Shown: positions 1 to 10,358, counted from the first letter of the stretch. The stretch: 64,000 bases of DNA from Gemmatimonadota bacterium (GCA_021298395.1 JAJTFH010000007.1:31980-95979); one strand, 5' to 3'. Numbers and translations: made by a program. The notes: generated by a model from the sequence alone, not told the origin.

Positions 1-257
1 GTGAGCGCGTTCGCCGCGAGCAGGCGATCACACACCGCACGAAGCGTCACGCTCGAGGCGAGCGCCCCCGCCTCGATGCGCAGTCCGGCCAGCCCGTTCG
101 CCAAACGCTCCGCGTGCCCCTCCCACGCGAAGAGCCGCCCCTCGATGGCGCGCACCACCTCGTAGATGCCATCGCCGAAGATGAAGCCGCGATCATTCGC
201 GGGGATCAGCGCCTCCGCCTCAGGGACGTAGCGACCATTGAGATAGACCGTGCTCAT
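1..257 (-). CDS. Class IV (D-alanine/branched-chain type) aminotransferase, N-terminal part, truncated by window edge
   Basis: Manual reverse translation from ATG at 257: MSTVYLNGRYVPEAEALIPANDRGFIFGDGIYEVVRAIEGRLFAWEGHAERL..., typical fold-type IV PLP aminotransferase N-terminus; absent from ORF track because incomplete. Confidence 0.85.
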   Translation of the reverse strand, partial: MSTVYLNGRYVPEAEALIPANDRGFIFGDGIYEVVRAIEGRLFAWEGHAERLANGLAGLRIEAGALASSVTLRAVCDRLLAANAL

Positions 258-261
258 CGCC

Positions 262-1821
262 TCACCCCACCATCCGCGTCACGCCGGCGATCACCGGCGC
301 GAAGGAGAGCCCGCGGTTCGCCACGCGCCGCGACATCTCGTCTGCGAGCTCTCGCTGCCCAGGCCGGAAGAGCTCGCCGACCATCCAGGGCCCCGCCTTG
401 GGATTACGCCACCAATCGGCATCGAAGCGCTCGCGCAGCCCCTCCTCCAACACCGCCTGCAGCTGCCAGGCGCGCAGATAACGCGCCGCATAGAAGCGCG
501 GATCGACGTCGACGAACGCATCGGCCCGCTGATAGCGGAACCCCGTCGCCGTCGTGAGGATCTCCACGTAGCGGTCGGGCATCGCATCCCATACTACCCC
601 CTCCGCGTGCAGCTCGGTCTCATAGATGAGTTTCGCCGCATAGCGCCGCACGAAGTGCAACTCCTCGAATCCCTGACTGTGCAGGAAGTTCGGGATCTCC
701 ATCGGCCCGAGCCCGGTGTAGCGACGGAGCCACCCGGCGTCCTTGAGGCGATGGTCGAAGAGCATCGCGAATCCCTCGGTCACCGAGTTGTCACCGAGCC
801 AGCGGAACTCGAAGGGGAGCGCCCGGTCCATGTACCCGAAGTGCAGCGCATGCCCGAGCTCATGGAGCAACGTCATCCAATCGTTCTGCCCCCCGTGCGG
901 CCGCAGCACGAGATGGACCAGGTCGGGGATCTGCACCGGCGCACAGAAGGCACGCGCCCGCTTCCCGGGACGGTCCACGGTGTCGAACCGCACCCGCCCA
1001 TCGGCATCGGGACTGATCCCCATCTCCACCACATGACGACGCACCTCGCGCTCCATCCGATCCGGCGCGAAGAAGGCGTCGAACGCGGGGGCCCGCATCA
1101 GGGCGAGAAGATCGGCTCGGGTCACGTCGGACGGATGCATCCCCAATCCCCGCTTCACATAGAACGGGAGGAGCTCGTCCCAGAGCGCCTGCGTGTCCCG
1201 CAGGAAGGCCTCACACTCCGCGCGGAGCGCGGTGAGCGGGATCCCGCTCACCTTCTCCCACGTCGCGTGATAGGTCGGGGCGATGCCCAGCTCAGCCACT
1301 ACCGCATGCTCGCGCTGGAGGCGCTCGCGCCGGAGTGGCGCCAGCTCGGCGGCCACGAGCGCCGCGCGCGCGTCATCCAGAGCATGACGCGCGGTCACGT
1401 CCCCCGTGTTCGCGATCGTGATCGCGGCCCGCTGATACGGCTCCTCGATCCCATCGGCCACCACGATCGTCGCCTGCGACTCCCAGGCGATCTCCTGTTC
1501 CTCGATCGGTGCCAGCACACGCCCCACCCGGGATTCCACGAGCCAATCCACCAGACAGCGCGCCGAGCGGAAATCGTCACGCCCCTGTACTGCCACCCGC
1601 CACAGGGCGACCGCCGTCCGGAGTGCCTCATCGTCGAAGGCCGCCGCATGGTGCGCATAGATCGGCTGGAGCGCCGCCTCCGAGGCATGCCCCGCATGCG
1701 CGGCGTGATACTCCGCGGAGACTTCCTGCAGGAAGGCCTCCCCGCGCCATCGGAGGAGATCGATGGCGCTCAGCTCCTCCCCGCCGTCCCGCTCGAGCGG
1801 CTCTCCTCCCGCGACGGTCAC
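262..1821 (-). CDS. M3-family-like zinc metallopeptidase
   Basis: 519 aa ORF with LLHELGHALHFG (HExxH) and downstream NSVTEGFAML glutamate. Confidence 0.75.
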   Translation of the reverse strand: MTVAGGEPLERDGGEELSAIDLLRWRGEAFLQEVSAEYHAAHAGHASEAALQPIYAHHAAAFDDEALRTAVALWRVAVQGRDDFRSARCLVDWLVESRVGRVLAPIEEQEIAWESQATIVVADGIEEPYQRAAITIANTGDVTARHALDDARAALVAAELAPLRRERLQREHAVVAELGIAPTYHATWEKVSGIPLTALRAECEAFLRDTQALWDELLPFYVKRGLGMHPSDVTRADLLALMRAPAFDAFFAPDRMEREVRRHVVEMGISPDADGRVRFDTVDRPGKRARAFCAPVQIPDLVHLVLRPHGGQNDWMTLLHELGHALHFGYMDRALPFEFRWLGDNSVTEGFAMLFDHRLKDAGWLRRYTGLGPMEIPNFLHSQGFEELHFVRRYAAKLIYETELHAEGVVWDAMPDRYVEILTTATGFRYQRADAFVDVDPRFYAARYLRAWQLQAVLEEGLRERFDADWWRNPKAGPWMVGELFRPGQRELADEMSRRVANRGLSFAPVIAGVTRMVG

Positions 1822-1825
1822 CCGC

Positions 1826-3202
1826 TCACCCCACCAGGCGAGAGTCGGCCCGCACGTGATCCGCCTCGAGGTACCGGCTCAACACCTGGGCCACCTGCGA
1901 GGTCGCGACGCGGATCTGCCCCATGTCGTCACGGAAACGGATCGTGACGTCGTCGTTCGCCGTCGAGTCGCCGTCGATCGTGATCCCGAACGGCGTCCCC
2001 GCCTCATCCTGTCGGCGATACCGACGTCCGATCGCTCCCGCCTCGTCGTAGAAGACCGGGAAGCGCTTGCGCAGCGCCGCCGCGAGCCGCTCCGCCATCT
2101 CCGGCTGCCCATCCTTCTTGGTGAGGGGAAAGACGCCGGCCTTGATCGGGGCGGGCGCTGGGTGGAAGCCCATGACGGTGCGCCCCTCCTGCTCCCCTGC
2201 CACCGCCTCCTCACGCAAGGCGTTCACAAGGATCGCGAGCGTCACACGGTCAGCGCCGACCGAGGTCTCGATCACATAGGGCAGATACCGCTTGTTGTTC
2301 GCCTGATCGACGTACTCGAGCTTCTTGGACGAGTGCTCCTGATGTTGCCGGAGGTCGAAGTCGGAGCGGTTGTGCACCCCTTCGATCTCCTGGAAGCCGA
2401 GGGTCCCACCGAAGTCGAAGTTGATGTCGAAGGCGGCGCGTGCGTAGTGCGCCAGCTCCTTTTCGGTGTGCTGATGGAACTCGAGGCGATCGCGATCGAG
2501 GCCGAGCCCGAGGTGCCAGTCGAGCCGCGCCGCCTTCCACCGCTCGAACCAGTCCATATCGGTGCCAGGCTCGACGAAGAACTGCATCTCCATCTGCTCG
2601 AACTCGCGGGTACGGAAGATGAAGTTCCCTGGGGTGATCTCGTTGCGGAACGCCTTCCCGATCTGCGCGATCCCGAAGGGCACCTTCTGCCGCGTGGCCT
2701 GCTGCACGTTCAGGAAGTTCACGAAGATCCCCTGCGCCGTCTCCGGCCGCAGGTAGACCACCGAGGCCGACTCCTCCACCGGCCCCATGAAGGTCTTGAA
2801 CATCAGGTTGAACTGCCGCGGCTCGGTGAGCTGGCAGTCGGCGTGCTCCCCTGGCTGCTTCGAGGGCTTTCGCGGGCAGACCGCATCGCCGAGCTTGTCG
2901 GCGCGGAAGCGCGCCTTGCACGCCTTGCAGTCGACCAACGGATCGGAGAAGCCGCTCACATGCCCTGACGCCTCCCAGACCTTCGGGTGCATCAGGATCG
3001 CCGCGTCGAGTCCCTCCACGTCGTCGCGCTCGCGCACCATGGCGTTCCACCAGCGCGCCTTGACGTTGTTCTTGAGTTCCACCCCCAACGGCCCATAGTC
3101 CCACACCGACCCGGTACCACCGTAGATCTCGGAGGACTGGAAGATGAAGCCGCGCCGCTTGGCGAGGCTCACGAGGGCATCGAGGACGTCAGGACGGGTC
3201 AT
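1826..3202 (-). CDS. glyS: Glycyl-tRNA synthetase (dimeric alpha2 type)
   Basis: [48 protein letters not shown]... class II GlyRS motifs. Confidence 0.95.
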   Translation of the reverse strand: MTRPDVLDALVSLAKRRGFIFQSSEIYGGTGSVWDYGPLGVELKNNVKARWWNAMVRERDDVEGLDAAILMHPKVWEASGHVSGFSDPLVDCKACKARFRADKLGDAVCPRKPSKQPGEHADCQLTEPRQFNLMFKTFMGPVEESASVVYLRPETAQGIFVNFLNVQQATRQKVPFGIAQIGKAFRNEITPGNFIFRTREFEQMEMQFFVEPGTDMDWFERWKAARLDWHLGLGLDRDRLEFHQHTEKELAHYARAAFDINFDFGGTLGFQEIEGVHNRSDFDLRQHQEHSSKKLEYVDQANNKRYLPYVIETSVGADRVTLAILVNALREEAVAGEQEGRTVMGFHPAPAPIKAGVFPLTKKDGQPEMAERLAAALRKRFPVFYDEAGAIGRRYRRQDEAGTPFGITIDGDSTANDDVTIRFRDDMGQIRVATSQVAQVLSRYLEADHVRADSRLVG

Positions 3203-3214
3203 GGAGATGAGGAA

Positions 3215-3249
3215 GGGAGCCGTCCGGAATGTAATCCGGCGCGGCTCCC
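3215..3249. other. Hairpin between lipoprotein gene and glyS
   Basis: GGGAGCCG...CGGCTCCC outer stem with inner TCCGGA/TCCGG pairing. Confidence 0.6.
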
Positions 3250-3297
3250 CTCACCCGGGCGCGGCCCCTGCCGGCGCCGCCCCATGCACCCGGCCGG

Positions 3298-3882
3298 TCA
3301 GGGCTGCTTCGGCGACTCCTGGTAGCGCTTCACCTGCGCATCGAGCTCGGCGTACGCCTGGGTCGCCCGCATCCGCGAGAGGAGCTGCTCGTTGGACCGG
3401 ATCTTCTGCTGCAGGGCGACCGCCGCGGGCCCCGACGGCAACTCCATCAGGGCATAGACGCGGAACTGCGTCCCCTCATTGCGGATCTCCTGCTTCGTCA
3501 TGCGGGACCCATTCACCGTCTGCATCACGATCCCCTTGTACGCCACGCTGAACTGCTCGAGGATCTGCGCATCGGCGCCGGAGCCCGTCTCCTCCTGGAA
3601 GCGCTTCGACATCCCCTCGAAGCGGGTCTCGAGCTGCTGCGCGAGCGCGAACCGCCCATTGGACTGCGCCTTGTCGATCGCGAGCTGCATATCGCGCGAG
3701 ACGGCGCTCACCGGGGCGTAGATCACGTTGGAGTCCACGGGCGGCTTGACGAACCAGACGGGGACGCCGAGGGCGGCCGCATTGAGCTCCTCAGGGGAGG
3801 GCGCCGTCTTCGGCGCAGACGACCCACCGCAGGCCGACAGGGCGACGGCCAGAACCAACCAGGTGAGGGAACGATGACGCAT
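3298..3882 (-). CDS. LPP20-like lipoprotein
   Basis: MRHRSLTWLVLAVALSACGGSS lipobox; GVPVWFVKPPVDSNVIYAPVSAVSRDMQLAIDKA; start trimmed from 3927. Confidence 0.6.
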   Translation of the reverse strand: MRHRSLTWLVLAVALSACGGSSAPKTAPSPEELNAAALGVPVWFVKPPVDSNVIYAPVSAVSRDMQLAIDKAQSNGRFALAQQLETRFEGMSKRFQEETGSGADAQILEQFSVAYKGIVMQTVNGSRMTKQEIRNEGTQFRVYALMELPSGPAAVALQQKIRSNEQLLSRMRATQAYAELDAQVKRYQESPKQP

Positions 3883-4009
3883 GCAGACCTCGAAACGATC
3901 GGGAATGGGGTCGCGACAGGGGACCACCCCAGGGAAGACGCGTGAGGGAAAGCTACCTGAAACGCACCCGGGACAAGTATGACCCAGGTCACAAAGGCTC
4001 GACCGACCC

Positions 4010-7000
4010 TCACTCCGCTCGCGATCGCGTCACCGTGGAATCGACGCGGACACGGATCGCCGAGCCGGTCAGGCGCACCGGAACCTCGTAGACCGCCTCC
4101 ATGGGAGGTGCCTCACGCCGGGGGTACCACGCGGAACCCACGCGCACCGAATGTCTCGCATGGAGGTACGGGATACTGTCCACATACCCCTGTTGTCGCA
4201 GGGTCTCGAACGCGTCGACCCCAAGGTCCGGCACATCGGACCCGTCGTTCCAGCGCGGACGACCGTAGGTCCAATTCGTGAGGGAGAAGAGAAAGTCCAC
4301 CTCGTCCTCGGCCGCGAAGAGGAGCACGATGTGGTGGGTCCCCGGGGGAGGCGCCGGGACGGAGAACGACACCGTCCGCCACGCGTCGAACACCGGGCTC
4401 GGGAGTCCGGCGAGCCGAATGACCTCGCGTTCGCGACGCCCCCAGGTCGGGAGGGCTCCGACGACATAGTTCGCCGTCGGGCGGGTCGTGGTATACGCGA
4501 AGGTCAGGGTGAGCCGGATGGAGTCCCGTGGTGGGACCACCACGGCGAGGTCCGGGCCCAGGGCGACCCCGTCGACCTTCGTGGCGATGATCCGAAAAGT
4601 GCCGTCGGTCTGCAGGAGGCGGGACCCCCGGACCGACGCACGGCCCGACCGGACGAACCAGGGCCCCTTCGCGCGGAGCACCACGTCACGGTCGTGCACG
4701 GCATCGCCCGCGACGCGGATGGCGATGCGTTCGAACTGTGCGCGCCCATCGACCAGCGGACGCAGCGTGTCGCCCAGCGTCACGGCATCGGTCGCCGAGA
4801 GCTTGGCGAGCACAGACCATCGGTAGGGACGACCGAACCCATTCTCGAGGATCAGCCGCGGCTGGACGGCGAGGTCGACCGCCCCGCGCGTCGGTCCCTC
4901 CGCTAACGGCTCGACCTCGAAGCGGAGCCGCGGCTGGAGCATCAGGACGACCCACAGGAGGGATGCGACCGCCAGGGCGCCGGCCGCCCCCACGAGGGCG
5001 AGCCCGTGATCATTCTGCCGGGCCAGGAATCCCATCGCCCTGAGGCAGTCCCCTTCCCACTCCGGATGCCCCGCCGCCCGAGCGATGCGCTCCGCCAGCC
5101 GACGCCCCCGCAACTCGATCGCACGGAGGCGTGGCGCCCGCGCCGCCGCCCGGGCGAGCTGCCGGATGAGCAGACGCTCCGCGGTCGCGCCGACGAGGAG
5201 GGCTAGATGCTCCAGCCGTTCCATGTCGAGGCGGTCGGGATGGCTCCAGTGGCGAAGCAGGGACGCCAGGGCCTGGCGGGATTCCAGTGGGGTCGCCCGC
5301 TCGGCGAGCGCGTCGGAGACCGAGGCGTGGGCGACCGACCAGTAGGTATCGCGTGACGTCACGAGGCCAAGCGTCTCAAGACGTCGAAGTGCCGCGGCGA
5401 CCTCCGCATCCGTCACCCGATCCTGCGTCGCACGCACCACCGCGACCAGATCCCGCTCGTCCAAGGGCAGCTGCCACCGCGCGAGGAGCGTCAGTAGTCG
5501 CAGGGGCCGTGGCGCGAGGGCATCCAGTCCCTCGTGGAACCACGATCCTCGGGCGAGCTCGGCCAACAGTCGGTCAGGATCCTCACAGCGCCAGCCAGCC
5601 TCGGACGGGACGAGGTACTTCCCTTCCACCGCCGCTCGAATCCGTTGCAGGGCCAACTGAGGGATCCCCCGCGACCGGGCCGTTAGCGCATCGAGGAACG
5701 CGGCGACCCATGGCGCTGCCGGCAACGGGGCGACGCCCTCCAGAAGCGACCGAATCTCCTCGAGCCCAAAGGGAGGGAGGACCAAGACCCGTTCCGCCGC
5801 GACGGCCTCCGGTCCCAGACCCGACCGCGCCGAGTACACCTCCAGGAGATGCACGCCGGCCCCGCGCGTCACGCCCGCCAGTACCTGCCGCGAGACATCA
5901 TCAGCGCCGCCGAGGTCCTCGACGATCAGGACCACCAGACGCTCGTCGGCAACCGCCGCGAGCAACTCGGCCAGCGCCTCGCGGAGGTAGCGGCGCCGAT
6001 CCTCTCCACGCATGCCACTCGGGCGCGCACTCGGGAAGCGGGTGGCGAGTTCGGGAAGGAGCGTCACGAGTTCACTGGCCGCCGACTCCGCGATCCCGAG
6101 CGAACCGGGGAGCTGCGCCAACGCGCGTGTGATATCGGCGAGCGCCGCATAGGGCACCTCACGCATCGCGGGCAGGAGGCGGATCCGCACCACGCGAGCG
6201 CCGCGGAGTCGCAGGCGCGCCTCCACCTCATCCAGGAGACGCGTCTTCCCGATCCCGACCGGCCCCGTGAGCAGGAGCCGGCGAGGTTCACCCAGACGGG
6301 CACGCTCCGACTCCCTCAGGAGCTGCTCCACCACCGGTTCACGACCCAGCAGGTGATGCCCGAGAGCATCCAGCGTCCCACGACGTGGGGGCGCCGCGGG
6401 ATCCTGCCTCGCCAACCGCTGTGCCCGGAGCTGGAGGAGCTCAGGGATCGGTTCGCCCGACGCTCGGAGGACAGCGATCGCCGAGGTGACCCGCTCCCGG
6501 GCCTCATCAATCGCCCCGCCGGCGATCAGGGCATCGACCAGGATGACGAGGTTCGCGTCATCACCGGGCTCGAGGGCATGGAGCTGCCGAGCCAGCGCCA
6601 GAGCCGGTCCCGACGGCCCCGCCTGCACCATCGGCGGGAGCGTGCGCTGGCCCTGTTCCAACAGGAGCTGCCGCAGGCGCTGACGCTCCTCCTCCACCCA
6701 CTCGAGGAATCGCCGCGCCGATCCGACGTCGAGTCGCGCACAGAAAGGACCGCCGTAGGCCGCCAGCATCGGCGCGAGGTCACCCCGGCGTGCCCCGGCA
6801 ATGAACACGTCGCGGTCCACCGCGATCCTCCCGGGGACCAGGGTCACGCGCTGACGGTCGGCCGACAGGACCGATGCCCCGAGGAGACGACGGAGCGCGT
6901 AGAGTGCCTGCCGCAGCGACGCCTTGGCATTCTCTGGGGCCTCATCACCCCACAGGAGGTCGGCGAGCTCCTCGCGAGCCACCGTGCGCCCGTCCTGACA

Positions 7001-7147
7001 GGCAAGGTAGATGAGGAGCCCGATGACCTTTCCGCCGCGGAGTACATCCTGCGCTGATTCCCCGTCAATCTCCCGTAGCAGGCGCGTCTCGCCGAGGGTG
7101 ATCAGGCGAAAGAGAATTGGGGCGGTGCCAGTCGACGGCGGCGTCAC
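4010..7147 (-). CDS. SARP/BTAD-type regulator with STAND/AAA ATPase, TM helix and unrecognised C-terminal domain (paralog A)
   Basis: 1045 aa; N-term LADLLWGDEAPENAKASLRQALYALRRLLG wHTH; Walker A GPVGIGKTR; TM GLALVGAAGALAVASLLWVVLML; C-term domain shared with 10346..13462; GTG start. Confidence 0.85.
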   Translation of the reverse strand: MTPPSTGTAPILFRLITLGETRLLREIDGESAQDVLRGGKVIGLLIYLACQDGRTVAREELADLLWGDEAPENAKASLRQALYALRRLLGASVLSADRQRVTLVPGRIAVDRDVFIAGARRGDLAPMLAAYGGPFCARLDVGSARRFLEWVEEERQRLRQLLLEQGQRTLPPMVQAGPSGPALALARQLHALEPGDDANLVILVDALIAGGAIDEARERVTSAIAVLRASGEPIPELLQLRAQRLARQDPAAPPRRGTLDALGHHLLGREPVVEQLLRESERARLGEPRRLLLTGPVGIGKTRLLDEVEARLRLRGARVVRIRLLPAMREVPYAALADITRALAQLPGSLGIAESAASELVTLLPELATRFPSARPSGMRGEDRRRYLREALAELLAAVADERLVVLIVEDLGGADDVSRQVLAGVTRGAGVHLLEVYSARSGLGPEAVAAERVLVLPPFGLEEIRSLLEGVAPLPAAPWVAAFLDALTARSRGIPQLALQRIRAAVEGKYLVPSEAGWRCEDPDRLLAELARGSWFHEGLDALAPRPLRLLTLLARWQLPLDERDLVAVVRATQDRVTDAEVAAALRRLETLGLVTSRDTYWSVAHASVSDALAERATPLESRQALASLLRHWSHPDRLDMERLEHLALLVGATAERLLIRQLARAAARAPRLRAIELRGRRLAERIARAAGHPEWEGDCLRAMGFLARQNDHGLALVGAAGALAVASLLWVVLMLQPRLRFEVEPLAEGPTRGAVDLAVQPRLILENGFGRPYRWSVLAKLSATDAVTLGDTLRPLVDGRAQFERIAIRVAGDAVHDRDVVLRAKGPWFVRSGRASVRGSRLLQTDGTFRIIATKVDGVALGPDLAVVVPPRDSIRLTLTFAYTTTRPTANYVVGALPTWGRREREVIRLAGLPSPVFDAWRTVSFSVPAPPPGTHHIVLLFAAEDEVDFLFSLTNWTYGRPRWNDGSDVPDLGVDAFETLRQQGYVDSIPYLHARHSVRVGSAWYPRREAPPMEAVYEVPVRLTGSAIRVRVDSTVTRSRAE

Positions 7148-7170
7148 GGGAGGAGAATCTCCCGCGAGTC

Positions 7171-7198
7171 GTCAATGCCACGTCAATTGTATGTCAAT
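7171..7198. promoter_or_regulatory. Three GTCAAT direct repeats with 11-bp period upstream of SARP paralog A
   Basis: GTCAAT at 7171, 7182 and 7193 in an AT-rich intergenic patch. Confidence 0.6.
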
Positions 7199-7273
7199 AA
7201 ACGATTTATCAACTTCAAAAAAACTGTCATTAACGGCAAGCAAGCCAAACATGTCGAGAGGGACCGCCAGTCG

Positions 7274-8557
7274 TCAAATCAGCCCGATGATCTGGTCCCG
7301 GCGGGTCCCGACGCTGACATACTGCGCCGAGCACTCCACCAGCTCCTGCACTCTGTCGAGATAAGCCCGAGCCGCCTTTGGCAGATCGGGCAGCGACCGT
7401 GCCCCGGCCGTCGACTCGCGCCACCCGTCGAACCACTCATACACCGGTTCGATCCCATCGAGGTCCGCGAGATCCCCTGGGAACTCGGTCATCACCTCAC
7501 CGTCCATCCGATACCCGGTGCAGAGACCGATGCGCTCCACGGTGTCGAGCACATCCAACTTGGTGATGGCGAGCCCCGTCAGCCCATTCACCCGCACCGC
7601 GTAGCGCACCACCACGGCGTCGAACCACCCGCAGCGGCGCGGGCGCCCTGTCGTCGCCCCGAACTCGTTCCCGAGGGTCCGGACATGGTCGCCGAATGCC
7701 GCGTCGAACTCCGTGGGGAGGGGACCCGCTCCCACCCGCGTCGTGTAGGCCTTCACCACCCCCAAGGCCGCATCGATGCTCCGCGGCGAGATCCCCACCC
7801 CGATCGCCGCCCCACCCGCCGTGGTGTTCGATGAGGTCACGAAGGGATAGGTGCCATGATCCACGTCGAGGAGCGATCCCTGCGCCCCCTCGAGCAGCAC
7901 CGCGGCCCCCTGCGCCTGCGCTCGGCTGATCGCGAGCCCCACGTCCTCCGCCACCGCGAGGAGCCGCGGCGCGATCCGTTCCAGCGCGGCCAACGTGAAC
8001 GCCGCGTCGGCACGCTTGTTCGACCCGAAGCCCGCGAGGATCTGGTTCGCGTGCTCCGTCCCCTTCTCCACGAGCGCGCGAAGGCGCGTGGGGTGCCGCA
8101 GATCGAGCACACGGATCCCACGCCGCGCGACCTTATCCTCGTAGGCGGGACCGATCCCCCGACCCGTGGTCCCGATCGCCTTGCTCGCCGCGCTCTCCTT
8201 GTCCACGAGCTTGTGGTAGGGCATCACCAGGTGCGCGCGATCGGAGAGGTAGAGCCGCCCCGCGACATCGACCCCCGAGGCCACCAAGCCATCGACCTCC
8301 TCGAACATCCCCTCGGGATCGAGCACCACGCCATTCCCGATGGCACACCGCACCCCCGGGTGGAGGATCCCGCTCGGGACCTGATGGAGTACCGTCGACT
8401 CCTCACCGACATGGACGGTGTGCCCCGCATTGGCCCCCCCCTGATAGCGGACCACCCAATCCGCGCGCTCGGCGAGGACGTCGACCAATTTGCCCTTCCC
8501 CTCATCCCCCCACTGCGCGCCGACGATGACGATGGTACGGGTCGTGGTATCGAACAT
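7274..8557 (-). CDS. purA: Adenylosuccinate synthetase
   Basis: MFDTTTRTIVIVGAQWGDEGKGKLVDVLAERADWVVRYQGGANAGHT; start trimmed to 8557. Confidence 0.97.
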   Translation of the reverse strand: MFDTTTRTIVIVGAQWGDEGKGKLVDVLAERADWVVRYQGGANAGHTVHVGEESTVLHQVPSGILHPGVRCAIGNGVVLDPEGMFEEVDGLVASGVDVAGRLYLSDRAHLVMPYHKLVDKESAASKAIGTTGRGIGPAYEDKVARRGIRVLDLRHPTRLRALVEKGTEHANQILAGFGSNKRADAAFTLAALERIAPRLLAVAEDVGLAISRAQAQGAAVLLEGAQGSLLDVDHGTYPFVTSSNTTAGGAAIGVGISPRSIDAALGVVKAYTTRVGAGPLPTEFDAAFGDHVRTLGNEFGATTGRPRRCGWFDAVVVRYAVRVNGLTGLAITKLDVLDTVERIGLCTGYRMDGEVMTEFPGDLADLDGIEPVYEWFDGWRESTAGARSLPDLPKAARAYLDRVQELVECSAQYVSVGTRRDQIIGLI

Positions 8558-8590
8558 CTGGTGGGACTCCACAGGCAGAGAGATGGGCAC

Positions 8591-8617
8591 AAAAAACGCC
8601 CCGAGCGTTCCGGGGCG
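8591..8617 (-). terminator. Intrinsic terminator-like hairpin in purA leader
   Basis: Minus strand CGCCCCG-GAACGCT-CGGGGCG followed by TTTTTT, upstream of the purA ATG. Confidence 0.7.
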
Positions 8618-8781
8618 CCAGAGGAATATAATCGCAACCTCCCCTCTACGAAAGCCGGCGAAGGCGCACAGAGGTTCCCCCAACACCAAAACCCGCCGTT
8701 ATTCCATCGTCAATGTGGTCCGAGATAATCGAATTCGATACTTTCACGCTGCTATAACGACCGGTAACGAAGTTCGGTCGC

Positions 8782-10323
8782 ATGAAAGATGCTCTCAAAC
8801 CAGCCACCGCCGCCTTCCGGATCCAGACCTTCCCGGGTCTGCGAATCGTGCGCGCTGAGGGAAGGACGGCTCGTGAAGTCCCCATTCCGGTCGGCGTGAA
8901 GCCGGGTGTCCTGTTGGTAATCCTGGCGTTGGCCGGAGACGCAGGGATCCCACGCCCCATGGTCCGGACCTTACTCTGGCCCGACACCTCAGAGGCCAAC
9001 AGCTCCAACAGCCTCCGCCAAGCGCTCTTCAGGCTCCGGCGGGCCCTCGGCTCCGAGTCCGTCGAGGACCGGGGAGGACGGCTCTACCTTCGATTCCCCA
9101 TCGCCCTCGACGTGATGGACGCGGCTGCGCGCCTCGACGGTGGGGATATCGCAGGGGCGTTGGACATCATATCCGCGCCATTCGGGGACACCCTTGACGT
9201 CGCGGGCCCGGCACTCCGTGAGTGGCTCCAGCGCTATCGACATCAGCTCGATCTACGGCTCGAGGGAGTAATTCGGGCCTGCTGGTCGCCCGACGCCTCT
9301 GGCGCCGTCCTTGCCATGCTCCAGTCGGCGTTGCCGATCGTGCGCCGGATCCTCCCCACCTCCGTCGACCTGCGCTGGATCCAACTGGAGCTCGACGTGC
9401 GCCAAGGGGATGCGTTCGCCTTCGAGCGCCATCTGCAGGAACTACGTACCCTGCAGCGGGGCACCCCCATCGATCCCGGCGATGCCACCCGTCTTGCCGC
9501 GCTCCGTCAACGCCTGAGTGTCGGCGGCGCAGCGCCACAGCGCCCCCCCTCTTCCCTCCACGAGGAGGCTCTGCGCACGATCATGCAGCGCCTTGCGAAC
9601 GCGCCGCAGGAAGGCGGGGTGGTGTGGCTGACCGGACCAATGGGGATCGGGCGCTCGCATCTGCTCCGCGAACTCGCCTTCCGAGCGGGTCCCGCCGGTT
9701 TCCAGGTCGTTCAGCTGGAACCCGAGGATACCGTACCGAGTCGCCCCGCCTCGTGCGTCCGTGACCTCACGGTCGCGTTGCGTGCGCTCCGCGGGGCGGC
9801 GGGGCTCGACCCACGCTTCGCCCCCATGATCGAGCGCTTGGTGAGCGGGACCCCGCACCCCGCGATCGGCGAAGCCACCGAGGCGGTCATGGACCTCGCG
9901 GTCGCGATCACAGCAGAGAGCCCGCTCCTCCTCCTCATCGACGATTGCGATCGGTACGAGGCCCGCGAGATGCGGGCGGTGCTCAGCGCCCTGGACGACC
10001 TGCGTCCCCGAGGGCTCCTCGCCGTCGCCTCGGCCTCAACAGACGTCGGGGGGAGACCGCTCGCCACGACCCCGATCGTCCTCGCCCCACTCCGCCGCGA
10101 TGGCGTGCGCCAGATGGTCGATGAACTCGCACCGCTCCCGAAGACCCCATGGGGAGATGCCCTCGTCGACGGAATGCTCGCCGCCAGCGGTGGTATCCCG
10201 CGTCGCATCATTTTTCTCCTTGCCACCCTCCAACGGGAAGGGCTCCTGATCCAGCGGCAGACGGGGTGGGCACTCGGGGGCTCCCCCAGTGCCCTTGAGG
10301 AGCGACTCGGGCGGCAGACGTAG
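8782..10323 (+). CDS. Short SARP/BTAD regulator with degenerate ATPase domain (paralog B)
   Basis: 513 aa; VRTLLWPDTSEANSSNSLRQALFRLRRALG; P-loop GPMGIGRSH; LLLLIDD Walker B; ends right after ATPase module. Confidence 0.8.
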   Translation: MKDALKPATAAFRIQTFPGLRIVRAEGRTAREVPIPVGVKPGVLLVILALAGDAGIPRPMVRTLLWPDTSEANSSNSLRQALFRLRRALGSESVEDRGGRLYLRFPIALDVMDAAARLDGGDIAGALDIISAPFGDTLDVAGPALREWLQRYRHQLDLRLEGVIRACWSPDASGAVLAMLQSALPIVRRILPTSVDLRWIQLELDVRQGDAFAFERHLQELRTLQRGTPIDPGDATRLAALRQRLSVGGAAPQRPPSSLHEEALRTIMQRLANAPQEGGVVWLTGPMGIGRSHLLRELAFRAGPAGFQVVQLEPEDTVPSRPASCVRDLTVALRALRGAAGLDPRFAPMIERLVSGTPHPAIGEATEAVMDLAVAITAESPLLLLIDDCDRYEAREMRAVLSALDDLRPRGLLAVASASTDVGGRPLATTPIVLAPLRRDGVRQMVDELAPLPKTPWGDALVDGMLAASGGIPRRIIFLLATLQREGLLIQRQTGWALGGSPSALEERLGRQT

Positions 10324-10358
10324 CCACCGCACTGGGCGCTGAGGCTCAGCGCGGTGGC
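10323..10358. terminator. Hairpin between convergent SARP paralogs B and C
   Basis: gccacc...ggtggc outer stem with internal palindrome GCGCTGAGGCTCAGCGC; overlaps both stop codons. Confidence 0.55.
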
